From Caballeronia sp. BR00000012568055 (GTDB lineage Bacteria; Pseudomonadota; Gammaproteobacteria; Burkholderiales; Burkholderiaceae), in NCBI RefSeq assembly GCF_029439455.1, contig NZ_JAQFVG010000299.1, forward strand, positions 1 through 61,233: 61,233 bases of DNA, written 5' to 3'. Positions 1 to 9,562 of the stretch are shown in pieces. A program made the position numbers and the translations under genes. Below the pieces are notes generated by a model. It saw only the letters and a list, made by a program, of their open reading frames with translations. It did not search any database and was not told where the DNA came from. Every line of letters begins with the position of its first letter. Within the stretch, counting starts at the first letter, position 1.

Positions 1-37
1 CAAGGGGTCGTGGGTTCGAATCCTGCCAGCCGCGCCA
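1..37 (+). tRNA. 3' end of a tRNA, probably tRNA-Arg (partial)
   Basis: The window opens inside a tRNA. Visible are a T-arm with the TTCGAAT loop closed by GTGGG/CCTGC, the 3' acceptor strand CAGCCGC, discriminator G and an encoded CCA ending at 37. The anticodon lies outside the window. A G discriminator fits Arg (also Gln or Ser), and the preserved bases before the variable loop (CAA) fit a TTGG/CCAA anticodon stem seen in some tRNA-Arg genes, so Arg is likely but not proven. Confidence 0.7.
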
Positions 38-44
38 TTTTTCG

Positions 45-73
45 AAGGGCCTTCCGGACGGAAGGCCCTTTTT
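45..73 (+). terminator. Rho-independent terminator after the tRNA
   Basis: An 11-bp stem (AAGGGCCTTCC paired with GGAAGGCCCTT, 4-nt loop) runs into a T tract at 69-73. The T tract is only on the plus strand, so it serves the tRNA and not the minus-strand gene that stops at 88. Confidence 0.85.
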
Positions 74-87
74 GTTTCTGCGGCGCT

Positions 88-585
88 TTATTGCCGAGGC
101 GTTGAACCAATATCGCCGATATGCGCTTCCGGCCGCGGCATATCCTCCACCGATAACGACGTCACCGCGCTCGACTCTTCGATCGGATCGGCTTGCAGGC
201 CCGTCAGCGCTTGCGGGCGACGCGGGTATTCATCCTCGACGCTGTCGCCAAACGAATGCCGCACGAAGGCCCGCAGCAACGCGGTCCGTAGCGACTCGCC
301 GCGCCCTTCCATCGTTTCGCCGTCCTTGCCAAAGCTCACCGTGCATACGACTTCACCGCGCCCGTGATCGTGCATTTCGAGCTTGCACGCGCGCTCGAGC
401 ACGACAGACGCCGCATCCCACGACGTCGACGGCAGGAACCGTCCGTCCCAGGGCTTGCCGCGATCGTTGCCGCGAATGGAGAGCGTCTCTCCGCTGTCGG
501 TGAAGTGGATTTCCCGAATGAAATCGTGCAGGCCGCGCGCCACCCAGTAATCGAGCGTGGGGCCTTCGAGATCGGAAGTGTTCAT
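88..585 (-). CDS. NinX/DUF2591-like protein
   Basis: A 165-residue soluble protein whose N-terminus (M-N-T-S-D-L-E-G-P-T-L-D-Y-W-V-A-R) matches the opening pattern of DUF2591/NinX proteins, a family first seen in lambdoid phages but common as chromosomal copies in Burkholderia. No catalytic motif is visible and its function is unknown. The start at 585 has AGGAG 11 nt upstream. A longer in-frame reading through to 1140 is only an antiparallel shadow of spoT. It lies 89 bp downstream of spoT on the same strand and may be read through from it. No other phage gene is nearby, so it is probably domesticated or was never mobile here. Confidence 0.65.
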   Translation of the reverse strand: MNTSDLEGPTLDYWVARGLHDFIREIHFTDSGETLSIRGNDRGKPWDGRFLPSTSWDAASVVLERACKLEMHDHGRGEVVCTVSFGKDGETMEGRGESLRTALLRAFVRHSFGDSVEDEYPRRPQALTGLQADPIEESSAVTSLSVEDMPRPEAHIGDIGSTPRQ

Positions 586-674
586 TGCGGCGCATTCTCC
601 TGTGCATCGATGAATGAATCGATCGACGACAGCCATGCACGCCGCGTTCCCGCGCCGAACGGGAAATGGGAGGA

Positions 675-3068
675 TCAGTAGTCGGCGCGTTCCCGGTCGA
701 TGCGCATGCCGCCGTCCTGATTGCGATGATGCGGCTCGTCGCTTGGACGCTCGCGCGCGATACGCATGACGTCGTGATTCGTGCGCACGCGGCGCATCAC
801 ATTCGCCAGATGCACGCGGTCGCTGACCTGAATGACAAAGCGCAGCAGCTTGGCTTCCTGCGACACGTCCTCGTCCATCGCGATATGCACGATATTGGCA
901 TCCGCAGAGGTAATGTCGGCGGCAACGCGCGCGAAAACGCCCTTCGTGTTCTTGACCAGCACTTTCACGGCGACATCGAACAGACGGCCGGGCTGCGGCG
1001 CCCACGCCACGTCGATCCAACGGCCCGGATCGCGCCGATGAATACGCTGCGCCACGCGGCACTCGGTCGTATGAATCGCCATCCCGAGCCCGATGCCGAT
1101 ATAGCCCATGATGTCGTCGCCGGGAATCGGCCGGCAGCACGGTGACAACTGCACCGACATGCCTTCCGTACCCGTGATGACCACAGGCGGCGCAGTATTC
1201 GTATTGTGATGCTCGCGATGCGGATGCTCGTCGTCATCCAGCCCGTTCATCAGCACTTCGATGCGCTTGGCCATGACCGCCGCCACACGCCGCCCCAGAC
1301 CGATATCCGCGAAAATTTCCTGACGCGTCTTGTTGCCGGTCCACTGCACGAGCTTTTCCCACACTTCCGGCGTGACGTCGGACAGCGCGAGACCGTAGCC
1401 CTTGAGACTTTGATCGACGAGACGTTCGCCCAACTGAACGGACTCGTTCAGGCGCATCGTCTTGAGATAGTGACGGATGGCCGAGCGCGCCTTGCCGGTG
1501 CGCACGAAACCGAGCCACGCGGGATTCGGTTTCGAATACGGCGCGGTGATCACTTCGACGATATCGCCGCTTTTCAACTCCGTGCGCAGCGGCAGGAGCT
1601 CGTTATTGATCTTCACCGCGACACATTGATTGCCCAGGTCGCTGTGAATGGAATACGCAAAGTCGAGCGCCGTCGCGCCACGCGGCAGCGGCATGATCTT
1701 CGACTTTGGCGTGAACACGTAGACTGCATCCGGGAACAGGTCGATCTTGACGTGTTCGAGGAATTCGCTCGAATCGCCCGCTTCGCTTTGGATGTCGAGC
1801 AGCGATTTCAGCCATTGATGCGCGCGCTTCTGCACATCGTTCAGATCTGCGCCGCCGTTCTTGTAAAGCCAATGCGCCGCGACGCCCGCCTCGGCGATCT
1901 CGTGCATCTTGCGCGTGCGAATCTGGAACTCGATTGGCGCGCCGAACGGACCGACCAGCGTGGTGTGCAAGGACTGATAGCCGTTCACCTTCGGAATGGC
2001 GATGTAGTCCTTGAACTTGCCCGGCACCGGCTTGTACAACGCATGCAGCGCGCCGATGCACGTATAGCACTCCAGCGCACTCTCCACGACCACGCGGAAC
2101 CCGTATACATCGAGCACTTGCGAGAACGACAACTGCTTGTCGCGCATCTTCTTGTAGATGCTGAAGATGGTTTTCTCGCGCCCGGTGACTTCGGCGCTGA
2201 TCTTGGCATCCGCAATGGTGCGCTGCACGGATTCCAGAATCTTGCCGACCACTTCACGCCGATTCCCGCGCGCCGCCTTCACCGCTTTTTCAAGCGTGGC
2301 GTAACGATTCGGATTGAAGTTCGCGAAGCTCAAGTCCTGCAACTCGCGATACGTATTGTTCAGACCAAGCCGATGCGCGATCGGCGCGTAAATATCCAGC
2401 GTCTCACGCGCCACACGCCGGCGCTTCTCCGGCGGCACCGCGCCGAGCGTGCGCATGTTGTGCAGCCGGTCGGCGAGCTTGACGAGAATCACGCGCACGT
2501 CGCGCGCCATCGCCAAGAGCATCTTGCGGAAGTTTTCCGCCTGCGCTTCCTCGCGATTGCGGAATTCCATCTTGTCCAGCTTGGACAAGCCATCGACCAA
2601 TTCGGCGACCTTCGCGCCGAAGCGCTCCGCGATCTCGGTCTTGGTGACGCCCTGATCTTCGATCACGTCATGCAGTAGCGCCGCCATGATCGATTGCGCA
2701 TCCAGCTTCCAGCCCGCGCAAATCTCCGCCACCGCGACCGGATGCGTGATGTACGGCTCGCCGCTCTGGCGATACTGCCCGAGATGCGCTTCGTCGCTGA
2801 AATGGAAAGCCGATTTGACTTCCTTGATCTCTTCCGGAGAGATGTAGCCCGCGAGCGTATTCGTCAGTTTCGCGATGGAAACGACGTCATGGCGGCGAGG
2901 CTTTTCCGGCGTAGCGGTCGGCCCGAACAGATGGCGAAACGACTGTTCGAGGACCGCGTCGATGTACTTGCGTGCGGCGTGGGGTTTATCCGCATCGAGC
3001 AGCGCGTCTGCGTCCGGCTCGATATCGGTTTCCACATTCACGGAGGCGGGCAAAGGTGTCGGACTCAT
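675..3068 (-). CDS. spoT: Bifunctional (p)ppGpp synthetase/hydrolase (RSH, SpoT type)
   Basis: A 797-residue RelA/SpoT-family enzyme that makes and degrades the alarmone (p)ppGpp. The HD hydrolase domain is intact (H-D-V-I-E-D, with the HD pair near residues 133-134), so hydrolysis should be active. A synthetase domain follows (K-V-N-G-Y-Q-S-L-H motif near 360), then a TGS domain (around 430-500) and a C-terminal ACT domain. I place the start at ATG 3068, preceded by GGAGG at ideal spacing; an in-frame TTG at 3104 has no ribosome site. It is the last gene of the yicC-gmk-rpoZ-spoT run, 62 bp after rpoZ, the same pairing as in Escherichia coli. Confidence 0.95.
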   Translation of the reverse strand: MSPTPLPASVNVETDIEPDADALLDADKPHAARKYIDAVLEQSFRHLFGPTATPEKPRRHDVVSIAKLTNTLAGYISPEEIKEVKSAFHFSDEAHLGQYRQSGEPYITHPVAVAEICAGWKLDAQSIMAALLHDVIEDQGVTKTEIAERFGAKVAELVDGLSKLDKMEFRNREEAQAENFRKMLLAMARDVRVILVKLADRLHNMRTLGAVPPEKRRRVARETLDIYAPIAHRLGLNNTYRELQDLSFANFNPNRYATLEKAVKAARGNRREVVGKILESVQRTIADAKISAEVTGREKTIFSIYKKMRDKQLSFSQVLDVYGFRVVVESALECYTCIGALHALYKPVPGKFKDYIAIPKVNGYQSLHTTLVGPFGAPIEFQIRTRKMHEIAEAGVAAHWLYKNGGADLNDVQKRAHQWLKSLLDIQSEAGDSSEFLEHVKIDLFPDAVYVFTPKSKIMPLPRGATALDFAYSIHSDLGNQCVAVKINNELLPLRTELKSGDIVEVITAPYSKPNPAWLGFVRTGKARSAIRHYLKTMRLNESVQLGERLVDQSLKGYGLALSDVTPEVWEKLVQWTGNKTRQEIFADIGLGRRVAAVMAKRIEVLMNGLDDDEHPHREHHNTNTAPPVVITGTEGMSVQLSPCCRPIPGDDIMGYIGIGLGMAIHTTECRVAQRIHRRDPGRWIDVAWAPQPGRLFDVAVKVLVKNTKGVFARVAADITSADANIVHIAMDEDVSQEAKLLRFVIQVSDRVHLANVMRRVRTNHDVMRIARERPSDEPHHRNQDGGMRIDRERADY

Positions 3069-3130
3069 GTTCGCCTCCGTGGTGAATGACGCGTTGTGAT
3101 TCAAATTGAAACGATATTAAAAAGCGCCGC

Positions 3131-3334
3131 TTAAACCGGCACTTTCTTCAGCATTTCGACGCCCACCTGCCCCGATGCGATTTCGCGCAGCGCAACGACG
3201 GTCGGCTTGTCGCGGCTCTCGATCTTCGGAGTATGACCTTGCGCGAGCTGACGCGCACGATACGTCGCCGCAAGCGCGAGTTCGAAGCGATTCGGGATTT
3301 GTTTGAGGCAGTCTTCTACGGTGATGCGGGCCAT
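3131..3334 (-). CDS. rpoZ: DNA-directed RNA polymerase omega subunit
   Basis: A 67-residue protein starting [10 protein letters not shown] and containing the omega core ([15 protein letters not shown]), full length for the family. Omega assists assembly of the beta' subunit and forms part of one ppGpp-binding site on RNA polymerase, which fits its place directly upstream of spoT. AAGGA lies just ahead of the ATG. Confidence 0.97.
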   Translation of the reverse strand: MARITVEDCLKQIPNRFELALAATYRARQLAQGHTPKIESRDKPTVVALREIASGQVGVEMLKKVPV

Positions 3335-3400
3335 GTTCGTTTCCTTCGGTATATGGGTTTTATTCTACCTTATGTGACCGATATGACCCGGCCACCGCCT

Positions 3401-3448
3401 TGCTTTACTGCGTGCTTTGTTGCGTGCCTTATTGCGTCCCTTACTGTG
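3401..3448 (-). repeat. Four degenerate 12-bp tandem repeats at the 3' end of gmk
   Basis: On the plus strand, four consecutive 12-mers (TGCTTTACTGCG, TGCTTTGTTGCG, TGCCTTATTGCG, TCCCTTACTGTG) run from the gmk stop codon into the gmk-rpoZ spacer. They share the pattern TGCYTTRYTGCG. They do not form an obvious hairpin. Confidence 0.6.
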
Positions 3449-4115
3449 CAGCCGTCGAGTGAATGCCGAGGTCGACGAAGAGCTGCGTATTGCGTGCGTA
3501 TTGCGAGGTGAAGCGCAGACGCGTCGCGGCCACGAGACAACGCAGTTCGGTCAGCGCGCGATCGAAGTTTTCGTTGATGACCACGTACTCCGCTTCCGAT
3601 GCATGCGCCATCTCGCTACCCGCCGCGAGCAATCGACGCACGATCACCTTTTCGGAATCCTGGCCGCGTTTCTTGAGCCGGTCTTCGAGCGCATCCAGCG
3701 ACGGCGGCAGAATGAAAATTTCCACCGCGTTGCGGAATTGCTTCTTGACCTGCTGCGCGCCCTGCCAGTCGATTTCCAGCAGCACGTCGTGGCCCTGTTT
3801 CATTTGTTCGGCAATCCAGAGCTTCGACGTGGCGTAGTAGTTGCCGTGCACTTCGGCGGATTCGAGAAACTCGCCGCGCTCGCGCCGCTCCATGAATTCA
3901 TCGACGGAAACGAAGTGGTATTGCACGCCATTCGTTTCCTTGGAACGCGCTTCACGCGTCGTGTAGGAAACGGACAGCAGAATGGCGGCGTCCTCGGCGA
4001 GGAGCGCGTTCACGAGCGTGGATTTGCCCGCGCCCGAGGGCGCGACCACCATGAACAGATTGCCGGGATAGATGCCCGTGTAGTGGCTATGCGAGCGATG
4101 TGTCGTGTTCGGCAT
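3441..4115 (-). CDS. gmk: Guanylate kinase
   Basis: A 224-residue enzyme that phosphorylates GMP to GDP with ATP, supplying the GTP/GDP pool from which SpoT makes ppGpp. The P-loop [10 protein letters not shown] sits near residues 25-34, and the GMP-binding region ([10 protein letters not shown], then H-F-V-S) and the lid region follow in order. It is slightly longer at the N-terminus (about 17 residues before the first core strand) than E. coli Gmk. The ATG is 9 nt after the yicC stop, so the two are almost certainly co-transcribed. Confidence 0.96.
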   Translation of the reverse strand: MPNTTHRSHSHYTGIYPGNLFMVVAPSGAGKSTLVNALLAEDAAILLSVSYTTREARSKETNGVQYHFVSVDEFMERRERGEFLESAEVHGNYYATSKLWIAEQMKQGHDVLLEIDWQGAQQVKKQFRNAVEIFILPPSLDALEDRLKKRGQDSEKVIVRRLLAAGSEMAHASEAEYVVINENFDRALTELRCLVAATRLRFTSQYARNTQLFVDLGIHSTAAQ

Positions 4116-4124
4116 GATGGTGCG

Positions 4125-5069
4125 TTACTCCAGATTCTGTACTTGTTCGCGCATCTGTTCGATAAGCAGCTTGAGCGTCATCGACGAGTCGGCGAGTTCT
4201 TTCGCGGCGGCTTTGGAGCCGAGCGTGTTTGCTTCGCGGTTCAGTTCCTGCATCATGAAGTCGAGCCGCTTGCCGACTTTGCCGCCCTTTTGCAGCACGT
4301 GGCGCGTTTCCGTCAGATGCGCGGTCAGGCGCTGCAATTCTTCCGCGATGTCGATACGAATACCGTACATCGTCACTTCTTGGCGGATGCGTTCGGCGAT
4401 TTCCTCACGCGGCACGCTGGAGGATGTTGCGCCGTCCGTCGTCGCGATACCCAGCGCGTCCTGCAAGCGCTCCACGATCTTCTGCTGATGTTTCGCGATC
4501 AGTTCCGGCACCAGCGGCGTGATGCGCGCGACGATCGCTTCCATTTCCGTCACATTGTCGATCAGCACTTTGCCGAGCGCCGCGCCTTCGCGCGCACGCA
4601 CATCGATCAGATCGGCGATGGCCTGCTTGCCGCACGCGAGCACCGCTTCGCGCAACGCTTCCGGCGATACATTGCTTTCCGCCAGCACGCCCGGCCAGCG
4701 CAGGATTTCGCCGGTGCGCATACGTTCGGCATCGGGAAAAATATCGAGCACGGCGCGTTCGAGCGTGGCGAGTTGCGTGAGCGCGTCGCGATTCAGCGCG
4801 CCCGCGTTGGCCGTCTGCTCCACGCGATTCAGGTTGATACGAATATCCACCTTGCCGCGCGAGAGCTTGTTCATCAGCATTTCGCGCAATTGCGGTTCGG
4901 TCACGCGCACGTCTTCTGGCATGCGGAAATTCAGGTCGAGAAAGCGCGAATTCACCGTGCGCAATTCCACCGATACCCCGATGCTCGATCCCGCGCCGCC
5001 ATTGGAACCCGCGGCCGCCGCGACGACTTCGCGCGTCGCGCTGGCATAGCCTGTCATGCTGTAGATCAT
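4125..5069 (-). CDS. yicC: YicC-family endoribonuclease
   Basis: A 314-residue protein starting with the family hallmark M-I-Y-S-M-T-G-Y-A, with the DUF1732 C-terminal domain ([10 protein letters not shown], then [16 protein letters not shown]). YicC proteins form hexamers and act as RNases on structured RNA, including sRNA turnover. The reading frame continues upstream to 5234 but homology begins at 5069. An internal Ala/Gly-rich stretch (around 15-28) is an insertion relative to the E. coli protein. It is first in the run to spoT and divergent from rph. Confidence 0.93.
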   Translation of the reverse strand: MIYSMTGYASATREVVAAAAGSNGGAGSSIGVSVELRTVNSRFLDLNFRMPEDVRVTEPQLREMLMNKLSRGKVDIRINLNRVEQTANAGALNRDALTQLATLERAVLDIFPDAERMRTGEILRWPGVLAESNVSPEALREAVLACGKQAIADLIDVRAREGAALGKVLIDNVTEMEAIVARITPLVPELIAKHQQKIVERLQDALGIATTDGATSSSVPREEIAERIRQEVTMYGIRIDIAEELQRLTAHLTETRHVLQKGGKVGKRLDFMMQELNREANTLGSKAAAKELADSSMTLKLLIEQMREQVQNLE

Positions 5070-5291
5070 GGTACGTCTCGCGATGTGAGCCTTCGTTGCG
5101 AAGGCCGGTTCAACGAAACGCCCGGCGCGAATGTGGCGCACTGGGATGGGCGCATGGATGGCCGCCGGGCGAGGAATGCGCATTATCCCATTTTCCGTGC
5201 CAGAGCCGCGCGGATCGGCGTTTCGCGGGCGCAACGCCTGCGCATATTTGACGATAAAATCGCGGGATTCTTCGCCAACTCATCTCATCCC

Positions 5292-6050
5292 ATGACCGAC
5301 TCTCCCCTGCTCAAGCCTTCCGTTCCGCGTCCGAGCGGCCGCAGCGCGAATCAATTGCGCGATGTGCGCATCACGCGGCATTACACGAAGCACGCGGAAG
5401 GTTCGGTGCTCGTCGAATTCGGCGATACCAAGGTGATTTGCACGGCGAGCATCGCCGAGCGAGTGCCGGAATTTCTGCGCGGACGCGAGCAAGGCTGGCT
5501 TACCGCCGAATACGGCATGCTGCCGCGCGCCACGCACACGCGCAGCGACCGCGAAGCCGCGCGCGGCAAGCAGACCGGCCGCACGCAGGAAATTCAGCGT
5601 CTGATCGGCCGCGCGCTGCGCTCGGTGTTCGATCTGAACGCGCTCGGCGCACGCACGCTGCATATCGACTGCGACGTGATTCAGGCCGACGGCGGCACGC
5701 GCACGGCGAGCATCACCGGCGCGTTCGTCGCCGCGCACGATGCTGTCGGCAAACTGCTCGCGGCGGGCAAGATCGCGAAGTCGCCGGTGAAGGACTTCGT
5801 GGCGGCGATTTCCGTCGGCATCTACGAAGGCAAACCGGTGCTCGATCTGGACTACGACGAAGACTCCCAGTGCGATACGGATATGAACGTGGTCATGACC
5901 GGCGCGGGCGGTTTGGTCGAAGTGCAAGGGACGGCGGAAGGCGCGCCGTTCACGCGCGACGAGATGAACGAACTGATCGGTTTGGCGGACAGCGGCATCA
6001 AGGCGCTGATCGTCAAGCAGAAGGAAGCGCTGGGGATTCAAAGTGTCTGA
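5292..6050 (+). CDS. rph: Ribonuclease PH
   Basis: A 252-residue phosphorolytic 3'-5' exoribonuclease that trims tRNA 3' ends. The family sequence runs from R-S-A-N-Q-L-R near residue 18 through [12 protein letters not shown] and [11 protein letters not shown] to a C-terminal D-L-D-Y-D-E-D segment with the conserved aspartates. The ATG at 5292 was chosen because homology starts there; the frame is open far upstream only because it runs antiparallel to gmk and yicC. The stop overlaps the start of rdgB. Confidence 0.96.
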   Translation: MTDSPLLKPSVPRPSGRSANQLRDVRITRHYTKHAEGSVLVEFGDTKVICTASIAERVPEFLRGREQGWLTAEYGMLPRATHTRSDREAARGKQTGRTQEIQRLIGRALRSVFDLNALGARTLHIDCDVIQADGGTRTASITGAFVAAHDAVGKLLAAGKIAKSPVKDFVAAISVGIYEGKPVLDLDYDEDSQCDTDMNVVMTGAGGLVEVQGTAEGAPFTRDEMNELIGLADSGIKALIVKQKEALGIQSV

Positions 6051-6663
6051 TGCTGCGGCTTCCTTGGGACGCGTGGTGCTCGCATCGAATAATGCGGGGA
6101 AGTTGCGCGAGTTCGCCTCTTTGCTCGATGCCGCGGGCATCGAACTGATCGCGCAAGGCGAACTCGGCGTGCCGGAAGCGCCCGAGCCGCACGCGACGTT
6201 CGTGGAAAACGCGCTGGCGAAGGCGCGACACGCATCGACGCTTACCGGTCTGCCCGCACTCGCCGATGATTCCGGTCTTTGCGTGCGCGCATTGAATGGC
6301 GCGCCGGGCGTGTATTCGGCGCGCTTTGCATCGATGAACGGCGGCGCCAAAAGCGATGCCGCGAACAACGCGCGCCTGATCGAAGAACTCGCCGATAAAA
6401 CCGACCGCCGCGCGTATTACTTCTGCGTGCTCGTACTCGTACGCCATGCGAACGATCCCGAACCGCTGATCGCCGAAGGCCGCTGGCACGGCGAAGTGAT
6501 CGATACCCCGCGCGGCGACCACGGCTTCGGCTACGACCCGCACTTCTTCCTGCCGACGCTGAACGCCACCGCCGCCGAACTCGATCCCGCCCGCAAGAAC
6601 GCGCTAAGTCATCGCGCGCTGGCGTTGCGAGACTTGCTGCAACGATTGAAGGAACTCGCGTGA
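6043..6663 (+). CDS. rdgB: dITP/XTP pyrophosphatase (RdgB/HAM1)
   Basis: A 206-residue nucleoside-triphosphate pyrophosphatase that removes ITP, dITP and XTP from the nucleotide pool. The substrate motif [10 protein letters not shown] is at 15-24, followed by A-D-D-S-G-L and G-V-Y-S-A-R-F and the C-terminal G-F-G-Y-D-P and S-H-R-A. It starts with GTG at 6043, overlapping rph by 8 nt, which suggests translational coupling. hemW overlaps its stop by 4 nt. Confidence 0.95.
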   Translation: MSDAAASLGRVVLASNNAGKLREFASLLDAAGIELIAQGELGVPEAPEPHATFVENALAKARHASTLTGLPALADDSGLCVRALNGAPGVYSARFASMNGGAKSDAANNARLIEELADKTDRRAYYFCVLVLVRHANDPEPLIAEGRWHGEVIDTPRGDHGFGYDPHFFLPTLNATAAELDPARKNALSHRALALRDLLQRLKELA

Positions 6664-7886
6664 GCGCTGCCGGACCGAAGACGATCAATGTCGTGCAGGC
6701 TTTCACGTCGCCGGGAAGCATTCGGCTGACGTCGCTGCCGCCGTTGTCGCTGTATGTGCATTTCCCGTGGTGCGTGCGCAAGTGCCCGTATTGCGATTTC
6801 AACTCGCACGCGTGGAAGGACGACGCGTTCCCCGAAGACCGTTATCTCGATGCCCTGCGCGCCGATCTCGAACGCGCGTTGCCACTGGTGTGGGGCCGTC
6901 AGGTGCATACGATATTCATCGGTGGTGGCACGCCTTCGCTGTTATCGGCGAAGGGTCTCGATCGATTGCTGTCGGATGCACGCGCCTTGCTGCCCATCGA
7001 TGCCGATGCCGAAATCACGCTCGAAGCGAATCCCGGCACGTTTGAAGCGGCGAAGTTTGCATCGTTCCGGGCGAGCGGCGTGAACCGTTTGTCGATCGGC
7101 ATTCAGAGTTTCAACGAGGCGCATCTGAAAGCGCTCGGCCGTATTCATGACGCGACGCAGGCGCGCAAAGCCGTCGAAATTGCCGCCAAGCATTTCGATA
7201 ACTTCAATCTCGATCTGATGTTCGCGCTGCCGCAGCAATCGCTCGAAGAATGCCGGCACGATATCGATACCGCGATCAGCTTTGCGCCGCCGCATCTCTC
7301 GCTCTATCACCTGACGATGGAGCCGAACACGCTGTTCGCCAAATACCCGCCCGCGCTCCCCGACGACGACGCTTCCGCCGATATGCAGGAGTGGATTCAC
7401 GAACGCACGCGCGATGCGGGTTATGAGCGCTACGAAGTATCGGCGTATGCGAAGCCACTGAAGCAGAGCAAGCACAATCTGAATTACTGGCGCTTTGGCG
7501 ATTACTTAGGCATTGGCGCGGGTGCGCATACGAAGCTGTCGTTTCCATCCAAGATACTTCGGCAGGCGCGTTTCAAGCATCCTTTGTCGTATATGGATCA
7601 GGCGCTTTCCTCGACCGAAAGCCCGATTCAGGAAGAGCGCGAAGTCGGTCCGCGCGATCTGCCCTTCGAGTTCATGCTGAACACGTTGCGGCTGGTCGAA
7701 GGCTTTCCGGTGCATGCGTTCGTCGAACGTACTGGCCTTGCCTTATCGACGATCGAACCGGCTTTGGTCGCGGCGGAAAAGCGCGGCCTCATCACGCGCA
7801 ATTTCGAACGTATTGCGCCGACCGAACTCGGTCAGCGCTTTCTCAACGATCTCCAGGAGATGTTCTTGAAGGATGCCGCGAAGTGA
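6660..7886 (+). CDS. hemW: Radical SAM heme chaperone HemW
   Basis: A 408-residue radical-SAM protein. The cluster motif C-V-R-K-C-P-Y-C, followed by D-F-N-S-H, lies near residues 37-49; F-I-G-G-G-T-P-S-L-L, N-P-G-T and the Y-E-V-S-A-Y-A segment continue the HemW pattern, and the C-terminal HemN domain is present. This family carries heme and is distinct from true oxygen-independent coproporphyrinogen oxidase, which it is often misnamed after. The GTG start overlaps the rdgB stop (GTGA), and the stop overlaps the next gene by 4 nt, so rph-rdgB-hemW-MFS is one transcription unit. Confidence 0.93.
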   Translation: MSAAGPKTINVVQAFTSPGSIRLTSLPPLSLYVHFPWCVRKCPYCDFNSHAWKDDAFPEDRYLDALRADLERALPLVWGRQVHTIFIGGGTPSLLSAKGLDRLLSDARALLPIDADAEITLEANPGTFEAAKFASFRASGVNRLSIGIQSFNEAHLKALGRIHDATQARKAVEIAAKHFDNFNLDLMFALPQQSLEECRHDIDTAISFAPPHLSLYHLTMEPNTLFAKYPPALPDDDASADMQEWIHERTRDAGYERYEVSAYAKPLKQSKHNLNYWRFGDYLGIGAGAHTKLSFPSKILRQARFKHPLSYMDQALSSTESPIQEEREVGPRDLPFEFMLNTLRLVEGFPVHAFVERTGLALSTIEPALVAAEKRGLITRNFERIAPTELGQRFLNDLQEMFLKDAAK

Positions 7887-9106
7887 GCGCGCCGTTGGTG
7901 GCGTCGGACTCCGTGATGCGGCATCGCCCGTTTGCGCTTTTCTGGAGCGCGCGGGTGATGTCGTCGGTTGCGTTTCAGATGATGTCAGTGGCAATCGGCT
8001 GGCAGATTTATTCGATCACGCATAGCGCGTACGCGCTCGGTCTCGTCGGCCTCGCTCAGTTCGTACCGATGTTCGTGCTGACGCTGGTCGTCGGCCACGT
8101 TGCGGATCGGTATGACCGGCGCACGATTGCGTATGTGTGTCAGGCGATCGAGGGCATCGGCGCGTTGCTGCTGTGCGCGGGCGCGTGGCACGGCTGGTCC
8201 AGCGTCGCACCGATCTATGCGATCGCCACCGTCACGGGCGCGGCGCGCGCGTTCGAATCCCCGTCGATGGCCGCGCTGCTGCCGAACCTGATTCCGCGCT
8301 CGCAGCTTCAGCAAGCAACGGCGTGGTCTACATCAGCCAATCAAACCGCGATGATCCTGGGCCCCGCGATGGGCGGCTTGCTCTACGGACTCGGCGCGCT
8401 CGTCGTGTACGGCGCGGTGACCATCGCGTTTCTCGCGGCAGCGTTCGCGGTCACCGCGATCAAGATCGATGAAGCCGTGCGCATGCGTGCGCCTTTGTCG
8501 TTCGAAGCGCTGTTCTCGGGCATCGGCTTTATCAAGAGCAAGCCGGTGATTCTGGGCGCGTTATCGCTCGATTTGTTCGCCGTGCTGCTCGGTGGCGCGA
8601 CGGCGCTGTTGCCCGTGTTCGCGCGCGACATCCTGCACACGGGACCGTGGGGATTGGGCGTGTTGCGCGCGGCACCTGCGGCGGGCGCGCTCGTCGGATC
8701 GATTTTTCTGGCGCACTTTCCGCTGCGCAAGCGCGCGGGCACGGCGCTGTTCGGCGGCGTAATCGCGTTCGGCTTCGCGACCATCGTGTTCGGGCTGTCG
8801 CGCAATATCGCGTTGTCGCTGATCGCGCTGGCGGCGCTGGGCGCATCCGATGTCATCAGCGTCGTCGTGCGCACATCGCTCGTGCAGTTGCAGACGCCGG
8901 ATGAAATGCGCGGACGCGTCGGCGCGATCAACTCGCTGTTCATCGGCACATCGAATCAGCTTGGCGAATTCGAATCGGGCATGACGGCGGGATTGTTCGG
9001 CACGGTGCCGGCGGTGCTGATCGGCGGGATCGGCACGATCGTGATCGCGCTGCTGTGGATGCGATTGTTTCCATCGCTCAAAAAGACGCAATCGCTGGAA
9101 GGCTAG
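7883..9106 (+). CDS. MFS transporter (EntS/MFS_3-like exporter)
   Basis: A 407-residue major-facilitator protein with about 12 hydrophobic segments. The loop after the second to third segment has D-R-Y-D-R-R, and the matching loop in the second half has L-Q-T-P-D-E-M-R-G-R-V-G-A, both typical of the MFS_3 group that includes the enterobactin exporter EntS. The substrate cannot be read from sequence. It overlaps hemW by 4 nt. The MFS gene may be an accessory end of the rph operon. Confidence 0.85.
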   Translation: MSAPLVASDSVMRHRPFALFWSARVMSSVAFQMMSVAIGWQIYSITHSAYALGLVGLAQFVPMFVLTLVVGHVADRYDRRTIAYVCQAIEGIGALLLCAGAWHGWSSVAPIYAIATVTGAARAFESPSMAALLPNLIPRSQLQQATAWSTSANQTAMILGPAMGGLLYGLGALVVYGAVTIAFLAAAFAVTAIKIDEAVRMRAPLSFEALFSGIGFIKSKPVILGALSLDLFAVLLGGATALLPVFARDILHTGPWGLGVLRAAPAAGALVGSIFLAHFPLRKRAGTALFGGVIAFGFATIVFGLSRNIALSLIALAALGASDVISVVVRTSLVQLQTPDEMRGRVGAINSLFIGTSNQLGEFESGMTAGLFGTVPAVLIGGIGTIVIALLWMRLFPSLKKTQSLEG

Positions 9107-9151
9107 GTTCTGCCGTGCGCTGGGTTCTTGCGCTACAATACGCGCCTTGCT

Positions 9152-9241
9152 GGAGGTGTGGCCGAGCGGTTTAAGGCACCGGTCTTGAAAACCGGCGAAG
9201 GAGTGATCCTTCCGTGAGTTCGAATCTCACCGCCTCCGCCA
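9152..9241 (+). tRNA. tRNA-Ser(UGA)
   Basis: A 90-nt cloverleaf with GGAGGTG/CGCCTCC acceptor arms, a 5-bp anticodon stem around C-T-T-G-A-A-A (anticodon TGA), a long class II variable arm, GTTCGAATC T-loop, discriminator G and an encoded CCA. A TACAAT -10 element at 9134-9139 lies the expected distance upstream; its -35 is weak. A second serine isoacceptor is at 20494-20584. Confidence 0.97.
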
Positions 9242-9250
9242 CGCATTCAA

Positions 9251-9286
9251 ACGCCTCGCACGCTTTTCGGCCTGCGGGGCGTTTTC
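9251..9286 (+). terminator. Terminator after tRNA-Ser(UGA)
   Basis: A 10-bp stem, ACGCCTCGCA paired with TGCGGGGCGT with one G-T pair, is followed by TTTTC. Confidence 0.8.
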
Positions 9287-9436
9287 AATTGTGCGTGATG
9301 AGTTGGATTGCTTGCCCAAAAACATCCATTGATCGGAATTTTCTAGTGTGAGCGGATCGACTGGATGCTTATGCTCGAACCTGCTCGCGTCGTTTGATCT
9401 CCGTGTTTCTCGCGGCGTGAGCCGTTCGAAGTATTT
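9287..9436 (+). other. Intergenic stretch, possible small-RNA locus
   Basis: About 150 bases between two successive plus-strand terminators (ending at 9286 and beginning at 9437). No open reading frame with a ribosome site is present. Because the upstream tRNA already has its own terminator, the second one implies an independent transcript starting here, but I could not identify a convincing promoter. Confidence 0.3.
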
Positions 9437-9465
9437 GGCCTCGCCTTTCGTGCGAGGCCTTTTTT
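9437..9465 (+). terminator. Strong rho-independent terminator without a known gene upstream
   Basis: A perfect 8-bp stem (GGCCTCGC/GCGAGGCC) with a 7-nt loop and six Ts at 9460-9465. No coding sequence ends into it. Confidence 0.8.
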
Positions 9466-9562
9466 ATGAGCGATCCGCAGACGATCAGCGAAATTTCCGT
9501 GAACATCGTTGCGCGTTCATCATCTAACCGCGCTCAACATGTCCATAAAAGGAGACTCGCCT

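Noticed and set aside
88..585. Prophage signal from the NinX-like gene beside a tRNA end
   Set aside because: No integrase, no direct repeat of the tRNA end and no other phage gene nearby.
3069..3104. Upstream TTG start for spoT giving 12 extra residues
   Set aside because: ATG 3068 has a GGAGG at ideal spacing, the TTG has none.
3417..5291. Long plus-strand extension upstream of rph
   Set aside because: It runs antiparallel to gmk and yicC and reads as Arg/His-rich noise; RNase PH homology starts only at 5292.
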